64,000 bases of DNA from DATGKG01 sp963851325 (GTDB lineage Bacteria; Desulfobacterota; Binatia; Binatales; Binataceae): contig CAWKOR010000001.1 in assembly GCA_963851325.1 (NCBI GenBank), positions 2,542,001-2,606,000 on the forward strand, in the 5' to 3' direction. How positions within the stretch are numbered: position 1 is the stretch's first letter; each line of letters opens with the position of its first letter. A model generated the notes under the pieces. The model worked only from the letters and a program-made list of their open reading frames with translations. It was not told the origin of the DNA and searched no databases. The position numbers and the translations under genes are program-made. Positions 35,695-44,783 of the stretch are shown here, piece by piece.

Positions 35695-36999
35695 GTGCCT
35701 CCGGGTCGCCGCGTTCTCGAGTTGGGGTGTGGAGAGGGAGATCTCCTGGCCGCACTAGAGCCTGGGTGCGGGGTAGGTATCGACTTTTCACCCCAGATGC
35801 TCGCTCGCGCCGCAGCGCGTCATCCTGAACTGAAGTTTGTAAACGATGACGTCGGGGAGCTAAGTCTTGGAGATAAATTCGACTATGTGATCCTTTCCGA
35901 CCTGGTCAATGATTTGTGGGATGTCCAGTCAGTTTTTGAGAAAATCGCTCCAGTCTGCGAACCCCGGACTCGAATCATTATAAATACCTACAGCCGACTC
36001 TGGGAGTTGCCGCTGGGGGCGGTGCGCCGGCTCGGGCTCGCTCATCCCTATATCGCGCAAAACTGGCTTACCGTCGAAGATCTTGACAATATTCTCTACC
36101 TGACGGGATTTGAGTCGATGCGAAGTTGGCAGGAGATCCTGTTTCCGGTATGGCTTCCCGGCATCGCCCGGTTTTGCAATTCGTATCTCGCGCGGATCTC
36201 CCCTTTTCGCTTCGCCGCGCTCACCAACTTCATAGTAGCGCGACCCGCTCCACGGACGGATGCGGGCAGTTCGAACACCGACTCGGTGGTAAGTGTCGTG
36301 GTTCCGGCGCGTAACGAAGCCGGTAACGTCGAAAACATTTTCCAGCGAGTGCCTGAAATGGGCGCTGGCACCGAGCTGATATTTGTCGAAGGAAACTCCA
36401 CCGATGATACCTATCATGTCATCGAACTCGCGGTCGCGCATCATGCTGAGCGAAATGCGAAGCTGTTGAAGCAGCCCGGCAAGGGCAAAGGCGATGCGGT
36501 CAGAGCCGGCTTTTCAGCCGCTAGCGGAGAGGTTCTGATGATCCTCGACGCTGATCTGACGATGCCCCCTGAAGACCTGCCGCGATTCTACGAAGCGCTG
36601 CGGTCCGGCAAGGGAGAATTCATCAATGGTGTGAGACTGGTGTATCCGATGGAGCAGCGTGCAATGCGCTTCTTCAATCTCGTCGCAAACAAGTTCTTCA
36701 GCATCACCTTTTCCTGGTTGTTGGGACAATCGATCAAGGACACCTTGTGCGGCACCAAGGTTTTCCGGAAGACGGATTACGAAATGATCGCTAACAATCG
36801 CCACTACTTCGGTGATTTCGACCCATTCGGCGATTTCGACCTCCTTTTCGGCGCCGCGAAGCTCAATCTCAAGCTCATCGATATTCCCATCAGGTACGCA
36901 GAACGAACATACGGCGAGACCAACATTGCTCGATGGAGACACGGACTGGTGTTGCTGCGAATGATGGCTTTTGCGTTGCGCCGATTGAAATTCAACTAG
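35695..36999 (+). CDS. SAM methyltransferase-GT2 glycosyltransferase fusion, start unresolved
   Basis: 434 aa from the first canonical codon, a GTG. Family-like sequence continues in frame upstream to about 35572 (KKALRYRDERIDYWNGYER, YYHDEITRIYRFLV) with no ATG, GTG or TTG. The true N-terminus is therefore either a rare start or is hidden by a frameshift near 35570; an ATG at 35561 in another frame overlaps the previous stop. Domain 1 (to about residue 165) is a methyltransferase with VLELGCGEGDLLAAL. Domain 2 (from about residue 200) is a DPM1-like GT2: VVSVVVPARNEAGNVENIF, GKGDAVRAGFSAASGEVLMI, DADLTMPPEDLP, then DTLCGTKVF. It probably makes a polyprenyl-phosphate sugar and methylates a partner glycan. 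Confidence 0.82.
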   Translation: MPPGRRVLELGCGEGDLLAALEPGCGVGIDFSPQMLARAAARHPELKFVNDDVGELSLGDKFDYVILSDLVNDLWDVQSVFEKIAPVCEPRTRIIINTYSRLWELPLGAVRRLGLAHPYIAQNWLTVEDLDNILYLTGFESMRSWQEILFPVWLPGIARFCNSYLARISPFRFAALTNFIVARPAPRTDAGSSNTDSVVSVVVPARNEAGNVENIFQRVPEMGAGTELIFVEGNSTDDTYHVIELAVAHHAERNAKLLKQPGKGKGDAVRAGFSAASGEVLMILDADLTMPPEDLPRFYEALRSGKGEFINGVRLVYPMEQRAMRFFNLVANKFFSITFSWLLGQSIKDTLCGTKVFRKTDYEMIANNRHYFGDFDPFGDFDLLFGAAKLNLKLIDIPIRYAERTYGETNIARWRHGLVLLRMMAFALRRLKFN

Positions 37000-37072
37000 T
37001 TGAGATCGGATCCCAGCTAGCGAAAAGCTGGTAGACGTTGAATTTCGCGCCGGCCGTGTTTCACGACAGAGC

Positions 37073-38446
37073 CTATAATCTCGGCCAGTGCAGCCCGGCA
37101 AGGAATTGCGGATTCGACCAGTCCCAAACCCTGTTTGGATGTTGGTCGACATCTGGAGTGTTCACCCACCCGTTTGCCCGATACGATACCGCACCGCGTC
37201 CATTCATAAACGTTCCGACGGCTATGGTCAGGAGACCGATGGCTATAGCGACGTGTTTCATGGTCGAACGCTCATCTATCAAACATCGGCTACCTAAAAC
37301 TGCCAACAAGAAAAACCACGGTACAAGATCGGTCGACAAGCGTGGTCCATAGCAATGGCCACCCCACCAATTTGGATCTCGAGACATCACGAACAGGTGA
37401 ACGCCTATGATACCGAAGGAGAGAATCGCCAGATACAGATGCGGGAGCGTGCGCCAGTAGTATCCAACGAGCCACAGTGCAAAGGCTGCTCCTGGAACAA
37501 ACACGAATAGCCCTCGTGAAGGACTAATCAAATTTCCTGCGAGTGCCTCCCATAGATGTTCAGAACTTAGATGGAATAGATAGTAGCCTGGGAGCACTTT
37601 GCCATAAGTATTCCACGATAGGATTACAAACATGATCATCCACAGGGCCCCGGTGGTTGCATAGGCAAGGAACTCTTCGCGCCGAAACACCAGCACGTAA
37701 ACGCTTATTGCCGCGATGGGAATTGCACTGGTCGGACGACCAAAGTAAGCCCACGAGAGTAGCGTTCCCATCAAAATGGGACGGCCGCGAATTTGGCGCT
37801 CTTCCTCGAAGAGCAACATGTAGACGACAATACCAAGCAGGAATATCTGCCAGGTATGCGACCATACAACCCTTGAAGCTGTACTCCAGACCTGAGTACC
37901 AAGGGCGCCTCCAAGCGCCAGAACTACGCTCCAACTCATGGGCAGAATTAGTAGCGCAGTACGAAACAACACCACCGTCAGAACCGCCATTAACAATGCT
38001 GCCAGATACGTTTGTATGCGACCTTCTCCAGAAGCCGAGTAGCTGCCATCCGGAGCGCGTGCAGATATTCCGGCAAAATTCATTAAGGCAACGAATGGTG
38101 CGGCAAGGATGCTGCCACCTATGGGATAGCCGTATAGGGCTTTGTCCCCAACGACTTCGAACTGGTACGGATAGCCGCTTGTAACATGGCCAGGAGCGTC
38201 GGAAGGCTTTCCGCGGGGCACCGCGCGTTCATCGATCACGAAGCTACCATGGCTCAATAGCTCCTCGCTAACCAGGATCGAGTATTTGGAATCTGCCAGA
38301 TCGTGAGCCTTGGAATTGACAAATATCGCGAACATGAAGGTGAGCAGGATTAGTTCGATGGTATAGATACTTGCTTTCGATGGGCTGGAGTTAGGATGAG
38401 GATTGGTTGCGACACGAACAACCGCATCTCCTTGTGTAAAGGTCAT
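37073..38446 (-). CDS. Polytopic membrane protein, possible GT-C type glycosyltransferase
   Basis: 457 aa from the ATG giving MTFTQGDAVV; an ATG 33 bp upstream is an alternative. About ten membrane spans are seen, starting IYTIELILLTFMFAIFVNSK. The loop after the first span contains YSILVSEELLSHGSFVIDER, and a late loop has NWWGGHCYGPRLSTDLVPWF, a W-G-G-x-x-Y-G-P-R pattern common in uncharacterised bacterial mannosyltransferase-like membrane proteins. No canonical DE motif is evident. It converges on the methyltransferase-GT2 fusion. Membership of the surface glycan block is inferred from context. Confidence 0.65.
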   Translation of the reverse strand: MTFTQGDAVVRVATNPHPNSSPSKASIYTIELILLTFMFAIFVNSKAHDLADSKYSILVSEELLSHGSFVIDERAVPRGKPSDAPGHVTSGYPYQFEVVGDKALYGYPIGGSILAAPFVALMNFAGISARAPDGSYSASGEGRIQTYLAALLMAVLTVVLFRTALLILPMSWSVVLALGGALGTQVWSTASRVVWSHTWQIFLLGIVVYMLLFEEERQIRGRPILMGTLLSWAYFGRPTSAIPIAAISVYVLVFRREEFLAYATTGALWMIMFVILSWNTYGKVLPGYYLFHLSSEHLWEALAGNLISPSRGLFVFVPGAAFALWLVGYYWRTLPHLYLAILSFGIIGVHLFVMSRDPNWWGGHCYGPRLSTDLVPWFFLLAVLGSRCLIDERSTMKHVAIAIGLLTIAVGTFMNGRGAVSYRANGWVNTPDVDQHPNRVWDWSNPQFLAGLHWPRL

Positions 38447-39015
38447 GTTGTCTTCTTCGGAAGTGTCGGCTACTCGCATCTCTATATCTGAACTTGCGTG
38501 GGTTCGGCTCTCCGTTCGCCGAATACAACGTTGATGACGCAGTCGATCAAGCACGACTCTCGTGGGTTATGGCCCACGGTATCCGGGACTGGCTCGATTC
38601 GCGCGGATGCCGTCGTCAGAGCCGCGAGATGGTAGCGGACGCCTCCAGATCTGCCCATCAGCATCGCATCATCAATCTTCGCATTCGGCAGGTCGAGCCG
38701 AGGCGGTCCCCGGAGCCAACCCAAACCTTGGCACAAGAAGGCGTAGTACGAATTCTTTTTCACGCATCACGATTTGTGTCAACTGAAGTGTCGTGGTTGT
38801 AGGATCGTGATCATGGCCAACGATGTAGCTTTCCGTTCCTCCAGCCGCTATGCTCTGCGAGTTTTGTCTATGGCAAATGACGCTTGAAGCCCTCTCGCTC
38901 CACGCGCATCTGCCTTGCAACACTCTCGTAATGATTGCCACGGGCCTGGTGTAGAGCTTTTGCGACTGTTTCCTTCCTTCGAACGAGACCTACTCTTTCC
39001 GCCGGCGGGTTGTAA
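38447..39015. other. Intergenic region before the GT4-GH99 gene
   Basis: About 570 bp between divergent genes. Several frames of 70-100 codons are open on both strands but overlap each other, lack ribosome sites and match no motif I know. It should hold promoters for both neighbours. No hairpin with a T-tract and no RNA gene was recognised. Confidence 0.4.
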
Positions 39016-41115
39016 GTGAACATCGGCGTCGTCACACCGCAGCTCGATCACTACGGGGGCTCGGAGGTCTACCTCCTCGAATGTCTGCGCCGATGGCAGG
39101 AGGCGATGGACGTCACGGTCTATACGCCTCTCTACCGGCGCGACCTGCTGAATGAATTCAACGTCGGATCACGAGTCAAGATGGTCAAGCTTCCGGGCGG
39201 ACGCACCGGCCGGGACGCGTTCTTTTACAACACCGTGGTGCTTCCAAGGCTGTGGGAGCAAATGATCCGGCCACACGATCTCTATTTCCTCTATCTGTTC
39301 CCAACCCACTTCATTCAGCGACGGCCTTCGGTTTGGTTCGCCGCAGAACCGCTTCGCATCCTGTACGATTTGCGCCGAGAGCATCATGGGGCCGAAGAGG
39401 TTAGCATTCATCTGTACCCAAAGATGCGTTATGACCGGGTCGTCGCGTCGGAGCTGGACGTGTTGCTGCACCTCATCGAAACGATCGATTCGTCCGCAAG
39501 CATCGATCGGCTCGCGACCAACAGCCGCGCCACTGGCGAGTACTTGCGGACTATATACGGTCGGGCTCCCGATCGGGTGGTGTATCCCGGGGTGAATCTG
39601 CCCGCGACGGTGTCGCCGCCGTTGTCGTCGGACCCCCTTTTGTTCGTCGGCAACCTCTGGCAGCACAAGCGGATCGATTTGCTGATCAAGGCCTTGGCCC
39701 GCCTGCCGAATGGCAGCCTGAGAATCATCGGCGAGGGACCGGAGAAGCAGAACCTGCGCCGACTCGCGCGCGGTCTTGGCCTCGACGGCCGAGTGTTGTT
39801 CAGCGGCCGGGTCGATCAGAACACCCTAAACGAGGTCTATGCGCGATCTTCTATCTGTGTTTACACGCCGCAACGGGAGCCGTTTGGTATGGTCCCGCTG
39901 GAGGCGGCGGCAGCCGCGAGGCCGGTCATCGCCACCGAGGGCGGGGGATACAGCGAGGTGCTGAATGACAGTTGCGCCCGTTTCGTGCCCGCTCACCCCG
40001 ACAAGATCGCGGAGAGCATCGCTACCGTGCTCGGTGATTCTGATCTAGCACGGCGTATGGGCGCGGCGGGGCGCGAGATCGCCGCGCACCACAGCTGGGA
40101 TCGCACGGCCGGCGAACTCCTCGATCTGTTCCGCGAAACGGTCTCACGTAGCGTCGTAGCCCGACCACGGCAGCCGCTGCTCGGTGCGCACTACTATCCC
40201 TGGTACCGCGCCGGCGACCAGCCGCAGCATTGGAACGAGAACCAGGAGTTCGCCGCAGTCACCGATCTTCCGCTGGGAGGAGTCTACTCCTCGGGAGACC
40301 GGGGCCTAATCCGCAATCATTTGCGAATGGCTGCCGATGCGCAGCTCGATTTCCTGGTGATCAATTTGCAGGTCACCTTTCAGGGTCTCAACCCGACCGA
40401 GCTCGAGGCCACGCGAATGCTTTTTGCGGCCGCTGAAAAAGCGCCACGACCGCTGAACCTCGCCATCCTATTGGCGATCAATACCGAAGACGCGGCAATG
40501 GTCGAGGCAGCCCTAAAGACCATCCGCAGCGAGTTCATGCCGTCTCCGGTATACCAGCGCCTGCATGGACGGCCACTCCTGTGGTATTACCTGAGCGGCC
40601 CCTTCCTCGGCTTCCTGTTCCATCATCGCGACCTGCTCACTCGGCTTACGCGCGGCTTCCATGCGATCGCCACCGGCCAGATCGTCTTCAACCAGTTCGT
40701 TCCGCGCCCGCTGCGCGAGTTCTTTAGCGGATGGTGCATATACTCACCGCTCCAGGTTGGACGCCGCATCGTGCGCGAAGCCATCTGGACCAGCAGCTAC
40801 CGTTCCTTTGCCGAGGACGGCGGCGCGGTCCGCGCCTTCACCGTTTGCCCAGGCTATGACGATACGCGCCTGGCCTCTCCGCAGCGCAGTCAAAGCCGCT
40901 ACCGCAGCACCTCACGCCGGGGAACCAGCACCTACGAGCAGATGCAGCAAGTCGCCGTCAACCTCGATCCGTCTCCAGATCTGATCGTGGTCACCAGCTT
41001 CAACGAGTTCCACGAGAACACCCACATCGAGCCATCGCAGGCGTTTGGCGATACCTTCCTTCGCTCCACCGCGGCATTCAAAGAAGCGCTGCAACATCGT
41101 CGATCGAGGCCCTGA
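39016..41115 (+). CDS. Fusion of GT4 glycosyltransferase and GH99-like domain
   Basis: 699 aa from a GTG start. Residues 1-375 form a GT4 (GT-B) glycosyltransferase: MNIGVVTPQLDHYGGSEVYL, LLFVGNLWQHKRIDLLIKAL, IIGEGPEKQNLRRL, and the E-x7-E donor motif EPFGMVPLE (E288, E296). From about residue 386 a second domain starts LLGAHYYPWYRAGDQPQHWN, then GGVYSSGDRGLIRNHLRMAA and ends VVTSFNEFHENTHIEPS. This is the GH99-like pattern, with the E-x-x-E pair (E664, E667) of endo-alpha-mannosidases/mannanases. One chain may both extend and trim or recognise an alpha-mannose-type glycan. No signal peptide is seen, so both domains would be cytoplasmic. The next gene starts 3 nt after the stop. Confidence 0.85.
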   Translation: MNIGVVTPQLDHYGGSEVYLLECLRRWQEAMDVTVYTPLYRRDLLNEFNVGSRVKMVKLPGGRTGRDAFFYNTVVLPRLWEQMIRPHDLYFLYLFPTHFIQRRPSVWFAAEPLRILYDLRREHHGAEEVSIHLYPKMRYDRVVASELDVLLHLIETIDSSASIDRLATNSRATGEYLRTIYGRAPDRVVYPGVNLPATVSPPLSSDPLLFVGNLWQHKRIDLLIKALARLPNGSLRIIGEGPEKQNLRRLARGLGLDGRVLFSGRVDQNTLNEVYARSSICVYTPQREPFGMVPLEAAAAARPVIATEGGGYSEVLNDSCARFVPAHPDKIAESIATVLGDSDLARRMGAAGREIAAHHSWDRTAGELLDLFRETVSRSVVARPRQPLLGAHYYPWYRAGDQPQHWNENQEFAAVTDLPLGGVYSSGDRGLIRNHLRMAADAQLDFLVINLQVTFQGLNPTELEATRMLFAAAEKAPRPLNLAILLAINTEDAAMVEAALKTIRSEFMPSPVYQRLHGRPLLWYYLSGPFLGFLFHHRDLLTRLTRGFHAIATGQIVFNQFVPRPLREFFSGWCIYSPLQVGRRIVREAIWTSSYRSFAEDGGAVRAFTVCPGYDDTRLASPQRSQSRYRSTSRRGTSTYEQMQQVAVNLDPSPDLIVVTSFNEFHENTHIEPSQAFGDTFLRSTAAFKEALQHRRSRP

Positions 41116-41118
41116 TCG

Positions 41119-42693
41119 ATGGGCAAGTGGCGGCGTCGCATCCGCTCCGGAATCATTCGTAGCTCGCACCTGCCATGGATCCGGACGCTCTACCGAAAAG
41201 CATGCCAGGTCGTCACCTGGGAGGTGGGCCGACAGCTCGCGAGCATGCGCGGAGTCGAGGCGATATTCGCACGCCATAGCCATCCGCGCTCCATCACTTT
41301 CGCACCCGGCCAAAGCGATCTCGATCTCACCGTGGTGCTGACCGACGATGCAGCTGACGATCCCGCATTGGTGAAAGCCTGCAATGACAGAGTCGACATT
41401 TTATGCGGCGTGTTCGGCTTCGTCTGGCCGCAAGACGCGCGCTTAGTCACTCGCCGCGAACTCGCGCAGATCGAGACATCGCCCGGCGCAGCCGAGATTT
41501 TGAGCGCGCCAAGTGGATGGATCAGGATCGGCGGTAAGGAAGTGCGGCGAGAAGGTCAACTTCCCGCCATCGCGGGCAATCGCATCCCGCTGCATCCCGA
41601 GTTCAATACCTGGTGGCTCAACGTCCTGCAGACCCATGTGCTGACACCCCAGGCCAACCTCGCCGAAGGTGAGATGCGGCTGTGCTTCCGCGTCGCGATG
41701 AAGAGTCAGCTCAACCTGCTGGTCGCCCGCGGCCAGATGGCTCCCCCGGTGGAAGCGTACCTGCCCGATACCGAAGCTGCGGCGTTGTTTGCTGGGGACG
41801 CCACGATGGCTGGACTTGTCGGGGACCTCGTGCGCAAGGGCTTCCAGGCCTCGGACAGCGAAGCGCGAAAGGCCAGGATATTCCACCGATCCATCGGGCT
41901 GGCGGAGGAATTCTATCGCGACCTGGCGGTTCCGCAGGACGCCGCGTGGGTGTCGCCCGCGAGCTGTCGATCTGGATCGATACCCAACGCACATCGCACC
42001 GAGCTGCGGGAACGGCTCCATCGCGAAGAGGCGCTGCGCGCTATCGCCGGAACCGTCATTATCTATCCAACCCCTCACTGGGCTCGCGGCGAGTACCAGA
42101 TCGACCTGATCCTCGAGGACGACGTGGCGGCGGCAGCTTTCGATGATGCGGTGCGCGCGATCAAGAGATCCCTCGGCGGCCGAACTTTCGGCATCGAAGG
42201 CAAGCATGCGCAGTTAACCCTGGTTCCTCGCCGCGCATTCGAGCATCCATGGTACTTCCTGGGCACACCGTTTCCGTTTCTTCACGAACATGTCGCCACT
42301 TTCGCGGAGACTCTCTTTGGATCGCCGCCACACATCCCCGCACCACCTTCGCGCGCCGAGCGCCTGCGATGGTGTGCCCAGTACTTCTTCTTTCACCGTT
42401 TCACCTTGCGCTACCGACCGCGGTATGTCTCGAAGGATTGCAACTTTTGCCAGCTCGCTGCCGTCCGGCTTTTTCTCGAGCATGGCGTGGTCTTGACTGA
42501 TGCGGCGCAGGTCCGGAGCGCGTACCTCGAAGGATTCGTGAAGCGGGAGGAAGAAAGGCAGGCGCTGGATTTCCTACTTGGCGCCGAGACTGAGCCGCGG
42601 TCCGACGAGATTCCGTTTGCGGCCGCTCTGCTGCTTCAGTCGCGCGAGTATGCCGCCGTCGAAGCCTTGCTGCGTCGCGATGGGGTGCTCTAG
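41119..42693 (+). CDS. Uncharacterised protein with nucleotidyltransferase-like motif
   Basis: 524 aa, starting 3 nt after the GT4-GH99 stop, so co-translated. The N-terminal 40 residues are basic. At residues 58-75 SITFAPGQSDLDLTVVLTDD looks like the core of a pol-beta superfamily nucleotidyltransferase, with D67 and D69 as the metal pair; the usual Gly-Ser helix start is altered. A similar strand GEYQIDLILEDD near residue 332 may be a second copy or the third acidic strand. CNFCQ near residue 440 is a lone CxxC. No known family was recognised. A role in nucleotide or sugar activation for its neighbour is only a suggestion. Confidence 0.7.
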   Translation: MGKWRRRIRSGIIRSSHLPWIRTLYRKACQVVTWEVGRQLASMRGVEAIFARHSHPRSITFAPGQSDLDLTVVLTDDAADDPALVKACNDRVDILCGVFGFVWPQDARLVTRRELAQIETSPGAAEILSAPSGWIRIGGKEVRREGQLPAIAGNRIPLHPEFNTWWLNVLQTHVLTPQANLAEGEMRLCFRVAMKSQLNLLVARGQMAPPVEAYLPDTEAAALFAGDATMAGLVGDLVRKGFQASDSEARKARIFHRSIGLAEEFYRDLAVPQDAAWVSPASCRSGSIPNAHRTELRERLHREEALRAIAGTVIIYPTPHWARGEYQIDLILEDDVAAAAFDDAVRAIKRSLGGRTFGIEGKHAQLTLVPRRAFEHPWYFLGTPFPFLHEHVATFAETLFGSPPHIPAPPSRAERLRWCAQYFFFHRFTLRYRPRYVSKDCNFCQLAAVRLFLEHGVVLTDAAQVRSAYLEGFVKREEERQALDFLLGAETEPRSDEIPFAAALLLQSREYAAVEALLRRDGVL

Positions 42694-42767
42694 CGGACCA
42701 TCACACCAAGGGTGATGACCACAGGAATATTGGCGGGGATTGGAAGGGCCGGCTATAGCTCTGGTAC

Positions 42768-43970
42768 TCAATCCTTTCCGGATGCCTTTGGATATAAAAC
42801 CAGCTCTTGTTCGAAGCGTCTGATTTCGCTGTCGTCGTAATCTAGCTCTCTCAGGATCGCTGCGTTATGCTCTCCTAGTGCCGGAGCTAGCCGACGAATA
42901 GCTGCGGGCGTGCGATCAAAGCGAGCCGCTGGGCGTGGCTGGCGAACCTTTCCGAACTTAGTATCATGATGTTCCTCGAGAACCTGGTTTTGGCGCACTT
43001 GAGGATCGCTAAGCATCTCAAACCGGCTTAAGACCGGACCCGATGGAACGTCATTGGCGAGCAGGCGCGGCAAAATGTCGCTCGCGTTCCACTTCTCCAG
43101 TTCCGCTGCCGTAATCTCGCGCCGCTGCACCGCGTTTACCGCACGATCGCGCGCAGTCTTGAAACGAGGATCACTAATCAAATCTTCTCGCCTCAATGCG
43201 CGACACATCCCGCGCCATTCGTCGTCTGACAACGCGGCCGCGGTGATGTATCGGTCTGCAGTGGCGTAAACCAGATCCGGGCCGGTTTCGCCTTCAGATG
43301 GATCGATCTCATTGCCTACGAATGTCAGGCTCGGCATTGCCTCAGGCCATAGGTAGGAGATCATCGAATCCAGCATAGCTACCTTCACATGCTGTCCTTC
43401 TCCGGTTCGCTGACGCGCAAAAAGCGCAGCGCTGATCGCCTGCGAGGTGGTCAAGGCCGTAGTGTAGTCGGCGATGATGGTTCGGATCATTCGCGGGCGG
43501 CCCGTGTCGCGGTCACGCTGTATCTCCGCCAGACCGCTCAACGCCTGAATCACCGGATCGTAGGCGCGCTGATTTGCATACGGACCACTGTCGCCGAATC
43601 CGCTAACCGAAACATAGATGATGTCGCGTCGAATGCGGCGCACGGCATCTTCTCCGAGGCCGATGCGATCGGCAGCGCCAGGGCGAAAGTTGTGGACCAT
43701 GGCATCGGCGGTCGCGATCAGCTTACCAACGATCTCGAGACCTTCAGGGGTCTTGAGATCGATCGCCAGGGAGCGCTTGTTACGATTACACGACAAGAAT
43801 GACGCAGACATTCCTTTGCGGCCGAAGCTGAAATGGCGCATAAGGTCGCCCCCGGGAGACTCGACCTTTATGACATCGGCTCCTTGATCGGCGAGCATCA
43901 TGGTCGCCACCGGACCCGCAACCATCGTCGTCAGATCGAGCACTCGAACACCTTCTAATGGTCCGGCCAT
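42768..43970 (-). CDS. CaiB/BaiF class III CoA-transferase
   Basis: 400 aa from an ATG with GGAG eight bases upstream. It transfers CoA between carboxylic acids. Motifs are MAGPLEGVRVLDLTTMVAGP, then VKVESPGGDLMRHF, KRSLAIDLKTPEGLEIVGKL and FRPGAADRIGLGED. The catalytic aspartate is expected in QRAYDPVIQALSGLAEIQ. The C-terminal GVPSGPVL-type loop reads NDVPSGPVLSRFEML. It lies 19 bp after the GST gene on the same strand, forming a two-gene unit. Substrate unknown. Confidence 0.92.
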   Translation of the reverse strand: MAGPLEGVRVLDLTTMVAGPVATMMLADQGADVIKVESPGGDLMRHFSFGRKGMSASFLSCNRNKRSLAIDLKTPEGLEIVGKLIATADAMVHNFRPGAADRIGLGEDAVRRIRRDIIYVSVSGFGDSGPYANQRAYDPVIQALSGLAEIQRDRDTGRPRMIRTIIADYTTALTTSQAISAALFARQRTGEGQHVKVAMLDSMISYLWPEAMPSLTFVGNEIDPSEGETGPDLVYATADRYITAAALSDDEWRGMCRALRREDLISDPRFKTARDRAVNAVQRREITAAELEKWNASDILPRLLANDVPSGPVLSRFEMLSDPQVRQNQVLEEHHDTKFGKVRQPRPAARFDRTPAAIRRLAPALGEHNAAILRELDYDDSEIRRFEQELVLYPKASGKD

Positions 43971-43989
43971 CGTGTAACTCCGTCTCCGA

Positions 43990-44634
43990 TCAGCGCTGAA
44001 GTTCTGGAAAGTTCTTCTTCATCGCAGCCTGGAATGCAGGGCGTTGCGCTACCCGCTGCCGATAGGGCAACAGACTCTCCGGCAGGCTGACTCCTACCAG
44101 CGATGCCCACTCGAGGCAGCTGACCAGCAGGATGTCCGCAATGCTCAATAGATCACCGCACAGATAGGCAGTCCTGGTTGCGATTTTCGGAAGCATCGCC
44201 TCGAGGTTATGCAGAAAGTAAGTCTTCGCAGACTCAACCGCGGCCGGCGCCTCGCCATAGATCTGTGGCAGGCCTTCATGTCGGCGAGCTACATAAAGCG
44301 AACCCGCATCCAGTTCAGACATGATGAAGTAGCACCACTCGTTCAGCATCGCACGGCTCTGCGCGTCTTTCGGAACGTATAGCTGATTCGGACTGGCAAA
44401 GGCCTCGGCCAAGTATTGGATGATCGCCGCACTCTCGGTCAGCACCAACGACCTGTGCTGGAGAACCGGAATCTTATGCCTGGGATTCAGCTTCAGAAAT
44501 TCGTCAGTCAGGGTTTCACCGGTGCGCGAACGAATTGGCCGACACTCATAGTCAAGGCCCAGCTCGAGCAACATCCAATGCGCGCGAATCGTTCGGCTCG
44601 TTCCAACGCCCCACAGTACCAGGTCATCTGTCAT
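43990..44634 (-). CDS. Glutathione S-transferase family protein
   Basis: 214 aa. The N-terminal thioredoxin-like domain has LWGVGTSRTIRAHWMLLELG and NPRHKIPVLQHRSLVLTESA (cis-Pro and the glutamyl-binding Glu-Ser), followed by the all-helical C-terminal domain with LCGDLLSIADILLVSCLEWA (N-capping box). The Ser of GVGTSR could be the catalytic residue. It is followed by the CoA-transferase gene and is divergent from the HCCA isomerase. A thiol-linked catabolic step is a reasonable inference. Confidence 0.9.
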   Translation of the reverse strand: MTDDLVLWGVGTSRTIRAHWMLLELGLDYECRPIRSRTGETLTDEFLKLNPRHKIPVLQHRSLVLTESAAIIQYLAEAFASPNQLYVPKDAQSRAMLNEWCYFIMSELDAGSLYVARRHEGLPQIYGEAPAAVESAKTYFLHNLEAMLPKIATRTAYLCGDLLSIADILLVSCLEWASLVGVSLPESLLPYRQRVAQRPAFQAAMKKNFPELQR

Positions 44635-44783
44635 CGGCCTCAGAACTCCTCAGATCAGATCGGGTTCACGGGCAATGCCCCGCGCTTCCGCTGCGTAAGG
44701 TATCAAAACCTCTTGGCTATTACCCCCTGATTGAGCGAATCTCTTCGGTGGCTTATGGCGCGAATTCCTTTTGGAGGAGCATT

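Noticed and set aside
38482..38941. Small genes between the membrane protein and the GT4-GH99 gene
   Set aside because: Overlapping frames on both strands, without ribosome sites or recognisable motifs.
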